Assembly: GCA_002840905.1 (NCBI GenBank)
Contig: PHDD01000011.1
Span: 62,001-126,000, forward strand
Source of the DNA: Bacteroidetes bacterium HGW-Bacteroidetes-4
Lineage (GTDB): Bacteria; Bacteroidota; Bacteroidia; Bacteroidales; SZUA-534
Length of the DNA: 64,000 nucleotides
Direction: 5' to 3'
The position numbers and the translations under genes are program-made. Shown here piece by piece: positions 10,183 to 19,988 of the stretch (positions within the stretch are counted from its first letter, which is position 1; each line of letters opens with the position of its first letter). The notes beneath the pieces are model-generated. The model saw only the letters and a list, made by a program, of their open reading frames with translations. It ran no database searches and was not told the origin of the DNA.

Positions 10183-11193
10183 ATGGTTAAGTCTCTAAAA
10201 ATACTACTTTTTGTTCTATTTTTATGCGTTGCTTATTTTGGGGGCTACGGACAAACTTTCGATAACCTGCAGTTTATTGCATCCGATCAACTTATAAACC
10301 CTGCAAACACGGGTAATCACCGATATAAATGGCGGCTTTACAATAATTACTTTTTAAATAAAACCATTGCTCCAAAAGCTTATCCTTCGTTTTTTGTGGC
10401 TGGTGACTACACGGTCAGTTACTTTCCCGATAAATTAGCACTTGGTGTATATTTTAAACAGGAGCCGCTTACAAACAGTCCTGTAAACATAAGCCGTTTT
10501 TTTGTTACGGGTGCTTTCCACTTCAGGTTTTATCAGAGTTCGCTTCGGTTAGGAATTCAACCCGGATTGGTTTACAGTGCGCTCGATCAAAATGCACTCA
10601 CTTTTCCCGATCAATATGATAGAAATACCGGTGGATTCGATCCGGGAACACCTACCTTAGAATCTTATTCCATCGCCCCTCAAACCACTTTAGCAATCAA
10701 TTTGGGTGCTGCGTACCGTTTCTTGTTCAAGGATAAAAATTATGAAATTGGGTTATCGTACCTGTATATTAATGCTCAAAAACTGGAGTTTTATCAGGCG
10801 GTAGTAATACCAACATTTAATGCAACCTTAAAAACCGAAATTCATGCACAACACCTACTCCTTACTCCTTTTATTTGGGTAAACCACACAAACTACAACA
10901 CACGAAATACACTGGGAATATTTACTACTTACGATGTGAAACAGAAGGTGTCACCGCTGAATAAAATAATTGCCGGAGTCAACGCAGGTATTAACACAAA
11001 AAATTACCCTCAGTCGGTTGCAATTATAGCAGGAGTTCAATGGAAACGAATGACTGTTACCCTGAACTACAAATTTCCGTATCAGTTTGGAAACAGACTG
11101 GTTCATTCATTTAATACCTTTGAACTGGCATTGGTTTATAACGGATTCGATGCAAGCATTACCCAACATGTGTTACCTTGCGAATTTTACTAA
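10183..11193 (+). CDS. PorP/SprF-family type IX secretion outer-membrane protein
   Basis: A 336-residue protein with a signal peptide cut near GYGQ (residue 24), followed by the PorP/SprF barrel. Typical features include the early motif DQLINPANTGN and a run of short aromatic strands to the C-terminus. SprF-like proteins are each needed to export and attach a particular large type B adhesin encoded next to them. Here the adhesin starts nine bases downstream, so this gene probably serves that protein. Confidence 0.9.
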   Translation: MVKSLKILLFVLFLCVAYFGGYGQTFDNLQFIASDQLINPANTGNHRYKWRLYNNYFLNKTIAPKAYPSFFVAGDYTVSYFPDKLALGVYFKQEPLTNSPVNISRFFVTGAFHFRFYQSSLRLGIQPGLVYSALDQNALTFPDQYDRNTGGFDPGTPTLESYSIAPQTTLAINLGAAYRFLFKDKNYEIGLSYLYINAQKLEFYQAVVIPTFNATLKTEIHAQHLLLTPFIWVNHTNYNTRNTLGIFTTYDVKQKVSPLNKIIAGVNAGINTKNYPQSVAIIAGVQWKRMTVTLNYKFPYQFGNRLVHSFNTFELALVYNGFDASITQHVLPCEFY

Positions 11194-11202
11194 TACAAAA
11201 AC

Positions 11203-14200
11203 ATGATAAAGAAGCAAACTTACCAACTTTTGATACTCGCCACCCTGTTTGGTCTTATGGCCTTTTCGCCCGCTTCGGCTCAGGTACAGGCGCTGTTCGG
11301 TGTTAATAAAACCAAAGGTTGTGGCTCGTTGTTGGTTCAGTTTAACAATCAATCGACCGGAGTTGGTACGTTGACTTACCAATGGGATTTTGGAAACGGA
11401 CAAACCTCAACTCTGGTCAATCCTCAAACCATTTTCCAGAATCCGGGCGATTATTCGGTAAGGTTAATCACCACAAACGGAAGTGAAACCGACACCTTAA
11501 CCATACCAAATCTGATTACCGTACACAATCCTCCCATAGCCAACTTTTCACTACTGTCAGATAATGTGGCCTGTCAGGGTTCGGAATTTACTTTTACCAA
11601 CTTGTCGCAAGCAGGCGACACCACCCTTAAAGAAGTAACCTGGGATTTTGGTGATCAAAGTTTTAGTACCGTTTACGAACCCACACACAGCTATTCAGCC
11701 GCAGGCGTTTATTCTCCAACTCTTTTTATAGCTGACTATAACGGATGCGAAAGCAGTAGTACAAAAAACAAACTGATTGAAGTTACACAAAATCCGGTAG
11801 TACAATTCACCACAGGCAACACGCTTTCGTGCGCCGATACCCAAACCGTTGCTTTTACCAATCAGTCGACCGGGCTGACCAACCTTTCTTTTGAATGGAA
11901 TTTTGGCGACTCACAGACCTCGTTCGAAGAACATCCCACTTACTTTTACCAAGGTTTTGGAAACTATACCGTTACCTTAAAAGCTACCGATATTTTTGGG
12001 TGTTCAACTACCCTGACCAAAACCAATCTGGTAAAAATGCAGGATTTACAGGTTACTTTCGGTTACATTAACGACAGTTTATGTAAAAATCAGGAGTTGG
12101 AACTAAAAAACCTATCAGTTGGTGCCACCAGCTATTTATGGAGCTTTAGCGACACCACCGAAACAGATGAGTTTGAGCCGAAAAAAAGCTTTAGTCAGGG
12201 AGGTTCCTACGCCATACAACTTATTGGACAAATGCATAACATTTGTTCCGATACTGCACGGGTCATCATTTGGGTCGATTCGCTGCATGCTGGTTTTATA
12301 GCTGATGAAACCTATGGTTGTCAACTTCCCTTTACGGTAAACTATCAAAACTTATCGACCCATGCCACTTTGTTTACCTGGAAATTTGGAAACGGAACCC
12401 AAAGCAATAACACAAACCCCTCAGTTACATTCAATGCGACAACAGCATTAGACGAAACTTATCGCGAAACCTATAGCGACACCCTGATTGCCACCAGTTT
12501 ATTTGGTTGCACCGACACGGTTTCCATTAGTGAGCACATTGAAATAATTTTGCCAAAAATATATTTTACACCAAACGACACCAGTGCCAACAGAGGTTCT
12601 TTAACCGGATGCGTCCCCTTATCCATCGATTTTCTGAATAAAAGCCAAAGCACCAACCCTGAGGAAACCTTAACCCATTTTAGCTGGAATTTTGGAAATG
12701 GCCAAAGTATTGAAGCTGAAAACGCCTCACAAACCTTTACAGAACCTGGCGAATACACCGTTGAATTAACCGTTACCAACTCGGCCAATTGTGTTAACCG
12801 GTTTACTGCCCAGGTGGAAGCAGGCACCCCACAGATTACTGATTTTACCGTATCGGGGAATACCGATGTCTGCGGCTCTGAAGCCATTAGCTTTGTTAAC
12901 CAATCGACAAACGACAACTTAATTGATGCCTGGGAATGGATTTTTACCGATGGACGGACCAGTAATCTGAGAAACCCCATGCATGTATATACCGATACCG
13001 GCTATATGGGCGCAATACTTTCTGTTTTTTATAACGGATGTAAAAGCGAACCGCTGTTTAAAGACAGTATAGCTTATATTAAAGGTCCGGCCGGTTCCCT
13101 GCTCTATTCCTACGACTGTTCAAACCCCCTGACTTATGAATTTACTTCAACCATTAAAGGCGCCGATTCTATTTTCTGGGCGTTTGGCGACGGAAGTTTC
13201 GATTCAACACAAACTTTTGGACTTTCACACACCTATACACAAAACATCAACTATCCGGTAAAACTTTATGGACTTAATTACAGCAATGGTTGTGAAATAG
13301 AACTGGCTTATATGGCCAAACCCCGGTTGGTTAAAAGTAATTTTTCTTTTGGCAAACCCGATTATTGTCTCGAAGATTCCATTCTTCTTGACGGTTCAGC
13401 CTCACAGGATGAATCCTGGTTTTGGGTCGGTAAACAACTGGGGAACTATTTTTGGACCATTAATAACGACACCTCGTTTATGCAAGATGCGGGATCATAC
13501 TACAAGTTTCCACAAAGTGGAAACTATCAGGTAAACTTATTGGTTAAGGACGAAAACGGTTGCTCGCACGATACTACCTTAACCATAAACATACACAAAC
13601 CCTGGGCCGCTTTTATTACCGATACAGCCATCGGTTGCAGTCCATTATTACTTGAACTTAGCAACCTTTCAGACAGCGACACAACACTTGTTGGATGGAA
13701 TTGGTACATAAATAACAACTTAGCAGCAACTGGACAAATTTCATCGCTCATACTGGCCGATACCGGTTTTCACAGTGTGCAACTAATTGTTGAAGATGCT
13801 GTGGGTTGTACCGATAGCCTTACTCTCGAAAATTATTTTTATACGTCGCGGCCCCAGCCACACATTAATATTCCGGCTCTTATAAATTGCCTGTTCGATT
13901 CCATTTCGTTTCAAAACCTCACGGCCGGAAATCTGGTTGAAAATACATGGTTTTTTGGAGATGGATTCCAATCCGATTCAACAAACCCCATGCACGCATA
14001 CACCGACACCGGGTATTTTCACCTGCAATTATACCTTATGGATTCATTGGGATGTGACACAACGTATCACTTCCCGGACAGCATTTATATTGAAGCGCTT
14101 CCAACGCCCGATTTTACTTTTGAAATTACCAATCCCACATGTTATCCGGCACTGGTTAAGTTTTTCGACGCAAGCGATGGAGACTTAAAAGCCTGGAACT

Positions 14201-15579
14201 GGAGTTTTGGCGATGAAAACACAGGCGCATCAGGAAAAAACCCGCTACACACCTACCAAAAACCCGGATGGTTCGATGTAAGTTTGCTGGTAACTTCGCA
14301 AAATGGTTGCAAAAGCACCCTGAACAAAGCAAATGCACTAAAAATAAATGGTCCTTTTGCCCAAATAATTGCTCCCGATGAAGCCTGCATTGAAACGAAC
14401 TACAGATTTTCGTTTGAACAAGAAACCAATATTTATTCTTCAGAGTGGCTTTTCGAAGATGGAACATCGAGTACGGCCGATTCGTTAGAACATGCCTTTG
14501 AGACTTTTGGCTGGCAGCGATTTAATCTTTTGCTTCGTTCCGATTCGTTGGAAACCTGTAATAAGTTGCTTGCCGACTCGCTTTACATTCCCGTGATTAA
14601 AGCCCGGTTTCAGCTTTCCGATTCCTTAGGCTGTGAACCGCTGGAGGTATTTACCACCAACGAATCGCTGGGTTATACTCACCAGGAATGGTGGCTGAAT
14701 AACAATTACCAAACAAACACCAACGATGTACAACTGCTTTTGAACGGGAATACCGACTACAATTTAAAACTTATTGTAAAAAACGAGCTGGAATGTGCCG
14801 ACAGCGTAACAAAAACCCTGACTGTATTTGGCTTGCCAGTAATTACTTTATCGAACGACACGGCCCTTTGTATTGGCGACACCATCTCGCTAAGGGCTGC
14901 CGGAGGTGAAGTGTTTTCCTGGTTTCCTGATTATAAAATTTCAGCATCTACTACAAGCCAACCAATGGTTTTCCCCGATTCATCGGTCTTTTACCGGGTA
15001 AGTGTTACCGATACGAACCTTTGTGTAAACTCTGATTCTGTTTGGGTTAAGGTGCAACAAATTCCCGAAGTTACTATTAACAGCCACGATACGCTACTAA
15101 TAATTGGCGAATCGCTGTTGCTCGAAAGTTCTGTTTTATTTGCCGATTTCTTTCAATGGTCGCCGTCAACCGATTTGGATTGCACCGATTGCCTGAACAC
15201 ACTGGCCCAACCCAAAGAAAGTACTACTTATTATTTAACTGCAAGCGATAAATATGGATGCTTTACTGTTTCCGACAGCATTACCCTTAAAGTAGATATT
15301 AAATTTTCGTTGGCCTTACCCTCAGCATTTACACCCAACAACGATGGCGCAAACGATGTGGTTTTTGTGAAAGGCTGGGGAATTAAAGAATTGATAAGCT
15401 TTGAAGTGTATAATAAATTTGGTTTAAAAGTGTTTGAAACCAACGACCTAAACAACCCCTGGGATGGAAAACATAAGGGGGCCACTTTATCGGCCGACGT
15501 TTACTATTATAAAGTTGTTGTACTCTCGTATGACAATGCGGAACGGGTAAAAACAGGCGAAATTTACCTGCTAAAATAA
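11203..15579 (+). CDS. Giant PKD-repeat adhesin with type B (gliding-type) C-terminal domain
   Basis: A 1458-residue secreted protein with a signal peptide (FSPASAQ, about residue 27). It has at least eleven PKD-like repeats, recognised by the core W-x-F-G-D/N-G (for example YQWDFGNG, FEWNFGDS, FSWNFGNG, WNWSFGDE), spaced roughly 80-95 residues apart. The C-terminus has the gliding motility-associated domain: PSAFTPNNDGANDV, then a Tyr-rich end with VYYYKVVV and GEIYLL. This is the type B sorting signal for T9SS, as in SprB. The protein is expected to be surface-exposed and to work in adhesion, gliding or polymer binding. The last nine bases overlap the convergent ABC transporter gene. Confidence 0.9.
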   Translation: MIKKQTYQLLILATLFGLMAFSPASAQVQALFGVNKTKGCGSLLVQFNNQSTGVGTLTYQWDFGNGQTSTLVNPQTIFQNPGDYSVRLITTNGSETDTLTIPNLITVHNPPIANFSLLSDNVACQGSEFTFTNLSQAGDTTLKEVTWDFGDQSFSTVYEPTHSYSAAGVYSPTLFIADYNGCESSSTKNKLIEVTQNPVVQFTTGNTLSCADTQTVAFTNQSTGLTNLSFEWNFGDSQTSFEEHPTYFYQGFGNYTVTLKATDIFGCSTTLTKTNLVKMQDLQVTFGYINDSLCKNQELELKNLSVGATSYLWSFSDTTETDEFEPKKSFSQGGSYAIQLIGQMHNICSDTARVIIWVDSLHAGFIADETYGCQLPFTVNYQNLSTHATLFTWKFGNGTQSNNTNPSVTFNATTALDETYRETYSDTLIATSLFGCTDTVSISEHIEIILPKIYFTPNDTSANRGSLTGCVPLSIDFLNKSQSTNPEETLTHFSWNFGNGQSIEAENASQTFTEPGEYTVELTVTNSANCVNRFTAQVEAGTPQITDFTVSGNTDVCGSEAISFVNQSTNDNLIDAWEWIFTDGRTSNLRNPMHVYTDTGYMGAILSVFYNGCKSEPLFKDSIAYIKGPAGSLLYSYDCSNPLTYEFTSTIKGADSIFWAFGDGSFDSTQTFGLSHTYTQNINYPVKLYGLNYSNGCEIELAYMAKPRLVKSNFSFGKPDYCLEDSILLDGSASQDESWFWVGKQLGNYFWTINNDTSFMQDAGSYYKFPQSGNYQVNLLVKDENGCSHDTTLTINIHKPWAAFITDTAIGCSPLLLELSNLSDSDTTLVGWNWYINNNLAATGQISSLILADTGFHSVQLIVEDAVGCTDSLTLENYFYTSRPQPHINIPALINCLFDSISFQNLTAGNLVENTWFFGDGFQSDSTNPMHAYTDTGYFHLQLYLMDSLGCDTTYHFPDSIYIEALPTPDFTFEITNPTCYPALVKFFDASDGDLKAWNWSFGDENTGASGKNPLHTYQKPGWFDVSLLVTSQNGCKSTLNKANALKINGPFAQIIAPDEACIETNYRFSFEQETNIYSSEWLFEDGTSSTADSLEHAFETFGWQRFNLLLRSDSLETCNKLLADSLYIPVIKARFQLSDSLGCEPLEVFTTNESLGYTHQEWWLNNNYQTNTNDVQLLLNGNTDYNLKLIVKNELECADSVTKTLTVFGLPVITLSNDTALCIGDTISLRAAGGEVFSWFPDYKISASTTSQPMVFPDSSVFYRVSVTDTNLCVNSDSVWVKVQQIPEVTINSHDTLLIIGESLLLESSVLFADFFQWSPSTDLDCTDCLNTLAQPKESTTYYLTASDKYGCFTVSDSITLKVDIKFSLALPSAFTPNNDGANDVVFVKGWGIKELISFEVYNKFGLKVFETNDLNNPWDGKHKGATLSADVYYYKVVVLSYDNAERVKTGEIYLLK

Positions 15580-18500
15580 TCCGGATTTTGATTTGGTTAA
15601 TTTTCGGTTCAATCCAAATAGTTTTTCGTGCAGTTTTAATACAAGAAAAAGATACAAGCACAGAATCATCAACCAAAGCATCAGCAAATTAAAATACAGG
15701 GTGGGAATCTGAAAACTTCCTAAGGTTTTTTCAGGTGCATAAAAATGTGCCCTTCCGGTTTCTGAATCGGGTAACTGGTAAATGGGTTCATATTTGCGAA
15801 CAAAGTGATGCTTATCGAGAACAATTCGCTCAAAACTCAGGGTATTTCTAACCACTTCTTCCACTTTGGCATTGTTGTATTTGCTTCGCAAAGTTCTAAT
15901 ATCAGGATGAGCCGTGACCAGCGAATCGCGAAGCATATTCAGTTCACTGATATGCTTATTTAATCCCAATTTTAACCGCATTAGCCTAAATTCAACCTCA
16001 TTCAGTACTTTTGTATTTTGTGTTTCAGCAGACATCGGTTGCAGGTTGGCACTAAAATCCAGTTGGAATTCTTTTTCCAGTTGTTTTAATTCGTTATAAA
16101 GTATCTGCTTTTTATCCAAATCTCCAATGGCTGATATTTCCTGATTTTGCATCTGATTAATCATAAGTTGCAATTTAGGAATAGTGTAATTGGTATAAAA
16201 CGAGGCGTTACTCAAATCGCGATCAACATTAAAAAACCACTTTTGATAATTATTGTGGGTAAACTGATGAACGATTAAAGCTTCGTAACCCCAGCGTGAA
16301 GGCATCAAATCGGCAACAATGGGAACATATTGTTGCGATGCAAGCCGGTAATTTATTTTATCGAAGGGAATAATTACCCCGTTTAAAAGCAATTGAGGAA
16401 TTAAAAGCAAAGGAATTAAGATGTAAATAGCTACTACCGACTTTACCGTAGCCGAAAGAAAAAGCCCCATTAAATTCGAAAGCAGCGACAGCGAAAACAG
16501 CACCAGAAAAAAACTCAGGAACATTCCGCTAATCTCCAATATGGGATTGGCTATCAGCAAAAAACTAATGGATTGAATGGCCGACAACATAAATAAAACA
16601 ACCACCTTTGAATTAAAATACGAGGCCCAGCTTAAATTTAAAAACTTTTCGCGTTTTAAAATGGTTCGGTCTTTTATAATATCCTGTGCACTCATCGACA
16701 ACCCGATAAAAATAGAAACCACCACGCTCATAAATAAAAACGAAGGAATGTTTCCGTTTTCTGCAAAGGTATATGCACCCCGAATTCCGTCGATAATAGG
16801 ATACGATTTTACAAAAACACTCAGTATAAGGGAAAGCAAAGGTGTTATCAGCAAACTTATGACAATAAACTGACGATCGTTGGCTTTAATGAGCACATTA
16901 CGCTTAAGGTAGGTGAGAAACTGAGCCCAGGAACGGGGTGGTGCAAAACTAATTTCGGGAAGTTCGCTTACTTCAGGTTTTTCTGTCAGGGGAACGTTCA
17001 GTTCGTTTCGAAACTTTTGATACCAAAAATCGGGCGAATGCTTACGTTCTGAACTTTCCTGGCCGGTTTCGTCCACCTTTTTAAGTTCTATCAATTCCAG
17101 TATATCGTCGGGATGCACTGTTTTACAGGTTGGGCACTGCCCTTCGATCAAATCGATCTGCTGGGTATTTTTACGAAAATAAATCAATGCATCAACCGGA
17201 TTGCCATAATAAACCGGACGGCCTCCCTTGTCGAGAACCAATAGCTTATCGAGTTTTTTAAATACATCGGACGATGGCTGGTGAATATTTATAAACAACA
17301 ATTTTCCCGACAGGGTGAGTTGTTTTAACAGACTTACCATTTTATCGGAATCGCTCGACGACAATCCTGAAGTTGGTTCGTCGATAAACAAAACGGCCGG
17401 CTTTCGAATGGTTTCCAAAGCAATATTCAGGCGTTTTCGCTGCCCACCGCTGATGAATTTGTTCAAAGGATTACCGGCTGGCAAATCTTTAACCTCGTAA
17501 ATATCGAGGGCTTTTAATTCCTGGTTAACTTTTTGGGTAAGTTCATGCCCCGATAGGTTTCCAAAACATAAACGGGCATTGTAATACAGGTTTTCAAAAA
17601 CCGTGAGTTCTTCAATTATCAAATCATCCTGGGGAACATAACCAATGATGCCGTTCAAATTTTCGCCCGGTTCACGAACCGAATGTCCATTGATGTAGAT
17701 GCATCCCTTTTTCAGGGGTAAATTTCCGTTTAACAGATTTAGCAAAGTCGATTTTCCTGAACCGCTGATTCCCATAATTCCCACCAGCTCTCCTGAACGG
17801 GCACTAAAACTAAAGGGTTCAATGCCATTCAGTGAATTTGGAAAACGAAATGAAATTTCTGCCGCATCGAGCCGAAGCTTTTGCTGAATTTTTTGAAAAT
17901 TCAGAATCACTTCGTGGTAATAAATACTAAGTTCCTCGTTAATTGAGATGTAAGAACCCGGTTCAAATATGTAGGTAAGATCGGAGTAAACCGTTTTACC
18001 ATGGTAACTAAGTTCCGTTTCGCCTTTGTACCTAAACAAAAGGGTAAAAGTTTCCGGCAGGTACAAAAACACCAACTGCCCTTGCAGTTGATTATTTACA
18101 TGATGTTTAATTCCGGTATATCCAAACCCCGACTCGGGACAACTAATTAACAACTGCTCTTTGTTTGGGATACCTGCCAGTTGATCGCCTAAAAACCTTT
18201 TTAAGGTGAAGTATTCGTCTTCGGAAAAATGAAAAGCACGCGCTATTTTAAACGAAATCTGATACGATTCGTGCTCCTGTAGCTGATCAACATCAGAAAA
18301 AGCCATGTTGTGCTTAAGGTACTGAAGCACATTAACCAAAATAATTAACCGCTGGTTTTGTGTAATTTTTGGGCCAATACGGGAACAAAGCGACAGCAGG
18401 GTTTCTTCGTAATCGTTGTGTGTAGCTGTATCCGATTTATACCGAACCATGCACGAATCGTAGTTCTCCATTTGTTCTGCCTGCACCGTTTCGTTAAACT

Positions 18501-18615
18501 GGCGTTTTAAAAAAAGTTTAACAAAGCCTTTCGATAAAAAAACATCACTTTCCTTATCGTAAAGCGTTATGAGGGCAAAAAGTTTTATTATGGAATTGAG
18601 TACCGTTTCGTTCAT
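15571..18615 (-). CDS. ABCG-like fusion ABC transporter with helical N-terminal domain and large extracytoplasmic coiled coil
   Basis: A 1014-residue half-transporter. Residues 1-145 are helical and look TerB-like (tentative). Residues 150-245 are beta-rich and unassigned. The ATPase domain has Walker A GISGSGKST (282-290), signature SGGQRKRL (389-396), Walker B FIDEP (410-414) and switch His445. A CPTC motif (494-497) follows. Membrane segments begin at about 585. Between the penultimate and last helices lies an extracytoplasmic segment of about 200 residues (roughly 755-965) with long coiled-coil stretches. ATPase-before-membrane order and the GQRKRLNIALE signature are ABCG-like. Substrate unknown. 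It lies 19 bases downstream of the receiver/pseudokinase gene on the same strand, which suggests an operon. Confidence 0.85.
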   Translation of the reverse strand: MNETVLNSIIKLFALITLYDKESDVFLSKGFVKLFLKRQFNETVQAEQMENYDSCMVRYKSDTATHNDYEETLLSLCSRIGPKITQNQRLIILVNVLQYLKHNMAFSDVDQLQEHESYQISFKIARAFHFSEDEYFTLKRFLGDQLAGIPNKEQLLISCPESGFGYTGIKHHVNNQLQGQLVFLYLPETFTLLFRYKGETELSYHGKTVYSDLTYIFEPGSYISINEELSIYYHEVILNFQKIQQKLRLDAAEISFRFPNSLNGIEPFSFSARSGELVGIMGISGSGKSTLLNLLNGNLPLKKGCIYINGHSVREPGENLNGIIGYVPQDDLIIEELTVFENLYYNARLCFGNLSGHELTQKVNQELKALDIYEVKDLPAGNPLNKFISGGQRKRLNIALETIRKPAVLFIDEPTSGLSSSDSDKMVSLLKQLTLSGKLLFINIHQPSSDVFKKLDKLLVLDKGGRPVYYGNPVDALIYFRKNTQQIDLIEGQCPTCKTVHPDDILELIELKKVDETGQESSERKHSPDFWYQKFRNELNVPLTEKPEVSELPEISFAPPRSWAQFLTYLKRNVLIKANDRQFIVISLLITPLLSLILSVFVKSYPIIDGIRGAYTFAENGNIPSFLFMSVVVSIFIGLSMSAQDIIKDRTILKREKFLNLSWASYFNSKVVVLFMLSAIQSISFLLIANPILEISGMFLSFFLVLFSLSLLSNLMGLFLSATVKSVVAIYILIPLLLIPQLLLNGVIIPFDKINYRLASQQYVPIVADLMPSRWGYEALIVHQFTHNNYQKWFFNVDRDLSNASFYTNYTIPKLQLMINQMQNQEISAIGDLDKKQILYNELKQLEKEFQLDFSANLQPMSAETQNTKVLNEVEFRLMRLKLGLNKHISELNMLRDSLVTAHPDIRTLRSKYNNAKVEEVVRNTLSFERIVLDKHHFVRKYEPIYQLPDSETGRAHFYAPEKTLGSFQIPTLYFNLLMLWLMILCLYLFLVLKLHEKLFGLNRKLTKSKSGLF

Positions 18616-18634
18616 TCAAAACTAACTTGGTGAA

Positions 18635-19675
18635 TTAAAATATAATTTTTATGAATCCTTCCCCTGATATTGATTGGTACGATGAAATTTCGAAACCATG
18701 TAACTCCAGAATCAGCTTGCTAAGCATTAAGGATAAATTCCGGCTAAAGTTCAATTGCTCCTTACTTTCCGGATCAAGTTCACCGCGAACTTCAAGTATC
18801 ATCTTTATCCGGTCATGCTCCTGATTCACCTCAATAAGGGTTTTGGTTCCTTTTTCATAATTTGAGATTATGGCTTCAAAAAGTTTAACTAAAGCTAAAA
18901 CCAGCAGCTTTTTTTCACCACTTACCTGCAAATCGCTGGCTATGGGTTTCATTTCAAATTGCAGGTTATGTGAACTAATAGCTGCCGATTGTTGCAATAA
19001 GGCTTCATTGACCAAACGTTGCAATGAAACCTGAGCCATATCCAACTCGTTGCTGTTAAGCTTTAAATCGTTCAGCAACACAGCGGTCGACGAAAATTTC
19101 TCGAGCTGTTTAACCGAACTGTTCAGTTTATTGATATAGACCGCCAACTCTTTTGAATCGACCAACTCTTTTAATAAATGGTTTATTTTTAAAATCTCGC
19201 TTACGGGTTGTTTCAGGTTTTGGCTCATCAGGCGCATAAACCCGTTCTTTGTGCTGTTCAATTGTTGCAGTTCCTGATGCGCTTTATTCAATTGCATTTT
19301 ACTGCGTTTAAGCTCAATATGGGTTTTTATGCGAATCCGTAATATGTCGTTGTCGAAAGGTTTCGAAATATAATCGTGACCTCCCACTTTAAAACCCTGA
19401 ACTACAATATCCGTATCGTTACGGGCCGATAAAAATATAATGGGTAAATCTATATTTTGGGAATCTTTTTTAATGCGCCTGCAGGTTTCAATACCATCCA
19501 TTTCAGGCATCATAATATCGAGCAATACCAAATCAACGTTATGATCCTTCAGTAATTCAAGAGCCTCCATACCGCTATTTGCTTCAACCGTTTCGTAGTT
19601 AAACTGTTCCAGTATGGCTGCAATTAACTGGGTATTGGCTTGAATGTCGTCAACAATCAATATTTTTTCTCTCAT
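18635..19675 (-). CDS. Response-regulator receiver fused to a degenerate histidine kinase
   Basis: A 346-residue cytoplasmic protein. Residues 1-120 form an intact receiver: acidic pair D9/D10, phosphoacceptor D53, conserved S83 and K105 (KPF). A coiled linker leads to a dimerisation/ATPase region that resembles HisKA-HATPase but lacks key residues. The H-box reads LMSQNLKQP, with Gln152 where His is expected. The N-box Asn is replaced by Glu (LVKLFEAII), and the G1 box reads VRGELDPE with no DxGxG. It should therefore accept phosphate on D53 but not autophosphorylate. It is the first gene before the ABC transporter and probably co-transcribed with it. Confidence 0.85.
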   Translation of the reverse strand: MREKILIVDDIQANTQLIAAILEQFNYETVEANSGMEALELLKDHNVDLVLLDIMMPEMDGIETCRRIKKDSQNIDLPIIFLSARNDTDIVVQGFKVGGHDYISKPFDNDILRIRIKTHIELKRSKMQLNKAHQELQQLNSTKNGFMRLMSQNLKQPVSEILKINHLLKELVDSKELAVYINKLNSSVKQLEKFSSTAVLLNDLKLNSNELDMAQVSLQRLVNEALLQQSAAISSHNLQFEMKPIASDLQVSGEKKLLVLALVKLFEAIISNYEKGTKTLIEVNQEHDRIKMILEVRGELDPESKEQLNFSRNLSLMLSKLILELHGFEISSYQSISGEGFIKIIF

Positions 19676-19988
19676 AACTTAAATATTACCTTCCGCCTTT
19701 ATTTTGTGCCTCTTTTATTTGTTGTTCAAGTATGCTTTCTTTACAATTTTCAGAAAGGAAGCTGTTTTGTTGTGCTAAAGTTACTAACAAATCAATTCTA
19801 AAACTATTTAAGTACATCCTTGTTTTTTATGACATGAAGCATTAAATAAGTTGCTTTTTCTTATACAAAACCTAACTTTGCGAAAATAACCGCCTTAAAT
19901 TACAAATAATAAATTGGTATTAGCGCCTTTTGTTTATTTTTAAGTCGGTTTGTAATTGCATATAAAACAAAACTAACAATAAAAAGAT
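19676..19988. other. Divergent intergenic region, 313 bases
   Basis: This spacer separates the minus-strand receiver/pseudokinase gene from the plus-strand lipoprotein gene. It contains one consensus Bacteroidota promoter for the plus strand (listed separately). I found no open frame with a convincing start, no RNA gene and no repeat. A promoter for the minus-strand gene must also lie here, but I could not place it with confidence. Confidence 0.6.
19851..19880 (+). promoter_or_regulatory. Consensus Bacteroidota sigma-ABfr promoter
   Basis: TTG at 19851-19853, then exactly 19 bases, then TAACTTTG at 19873-19880. This matches the -33 TTG / -7 TAnnTTTG promoter of the Bacteroidota primary sigma factor. 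It would give a leader of about 100 nt before the lipoprotein gene at 19989. Confidence 0.75.
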
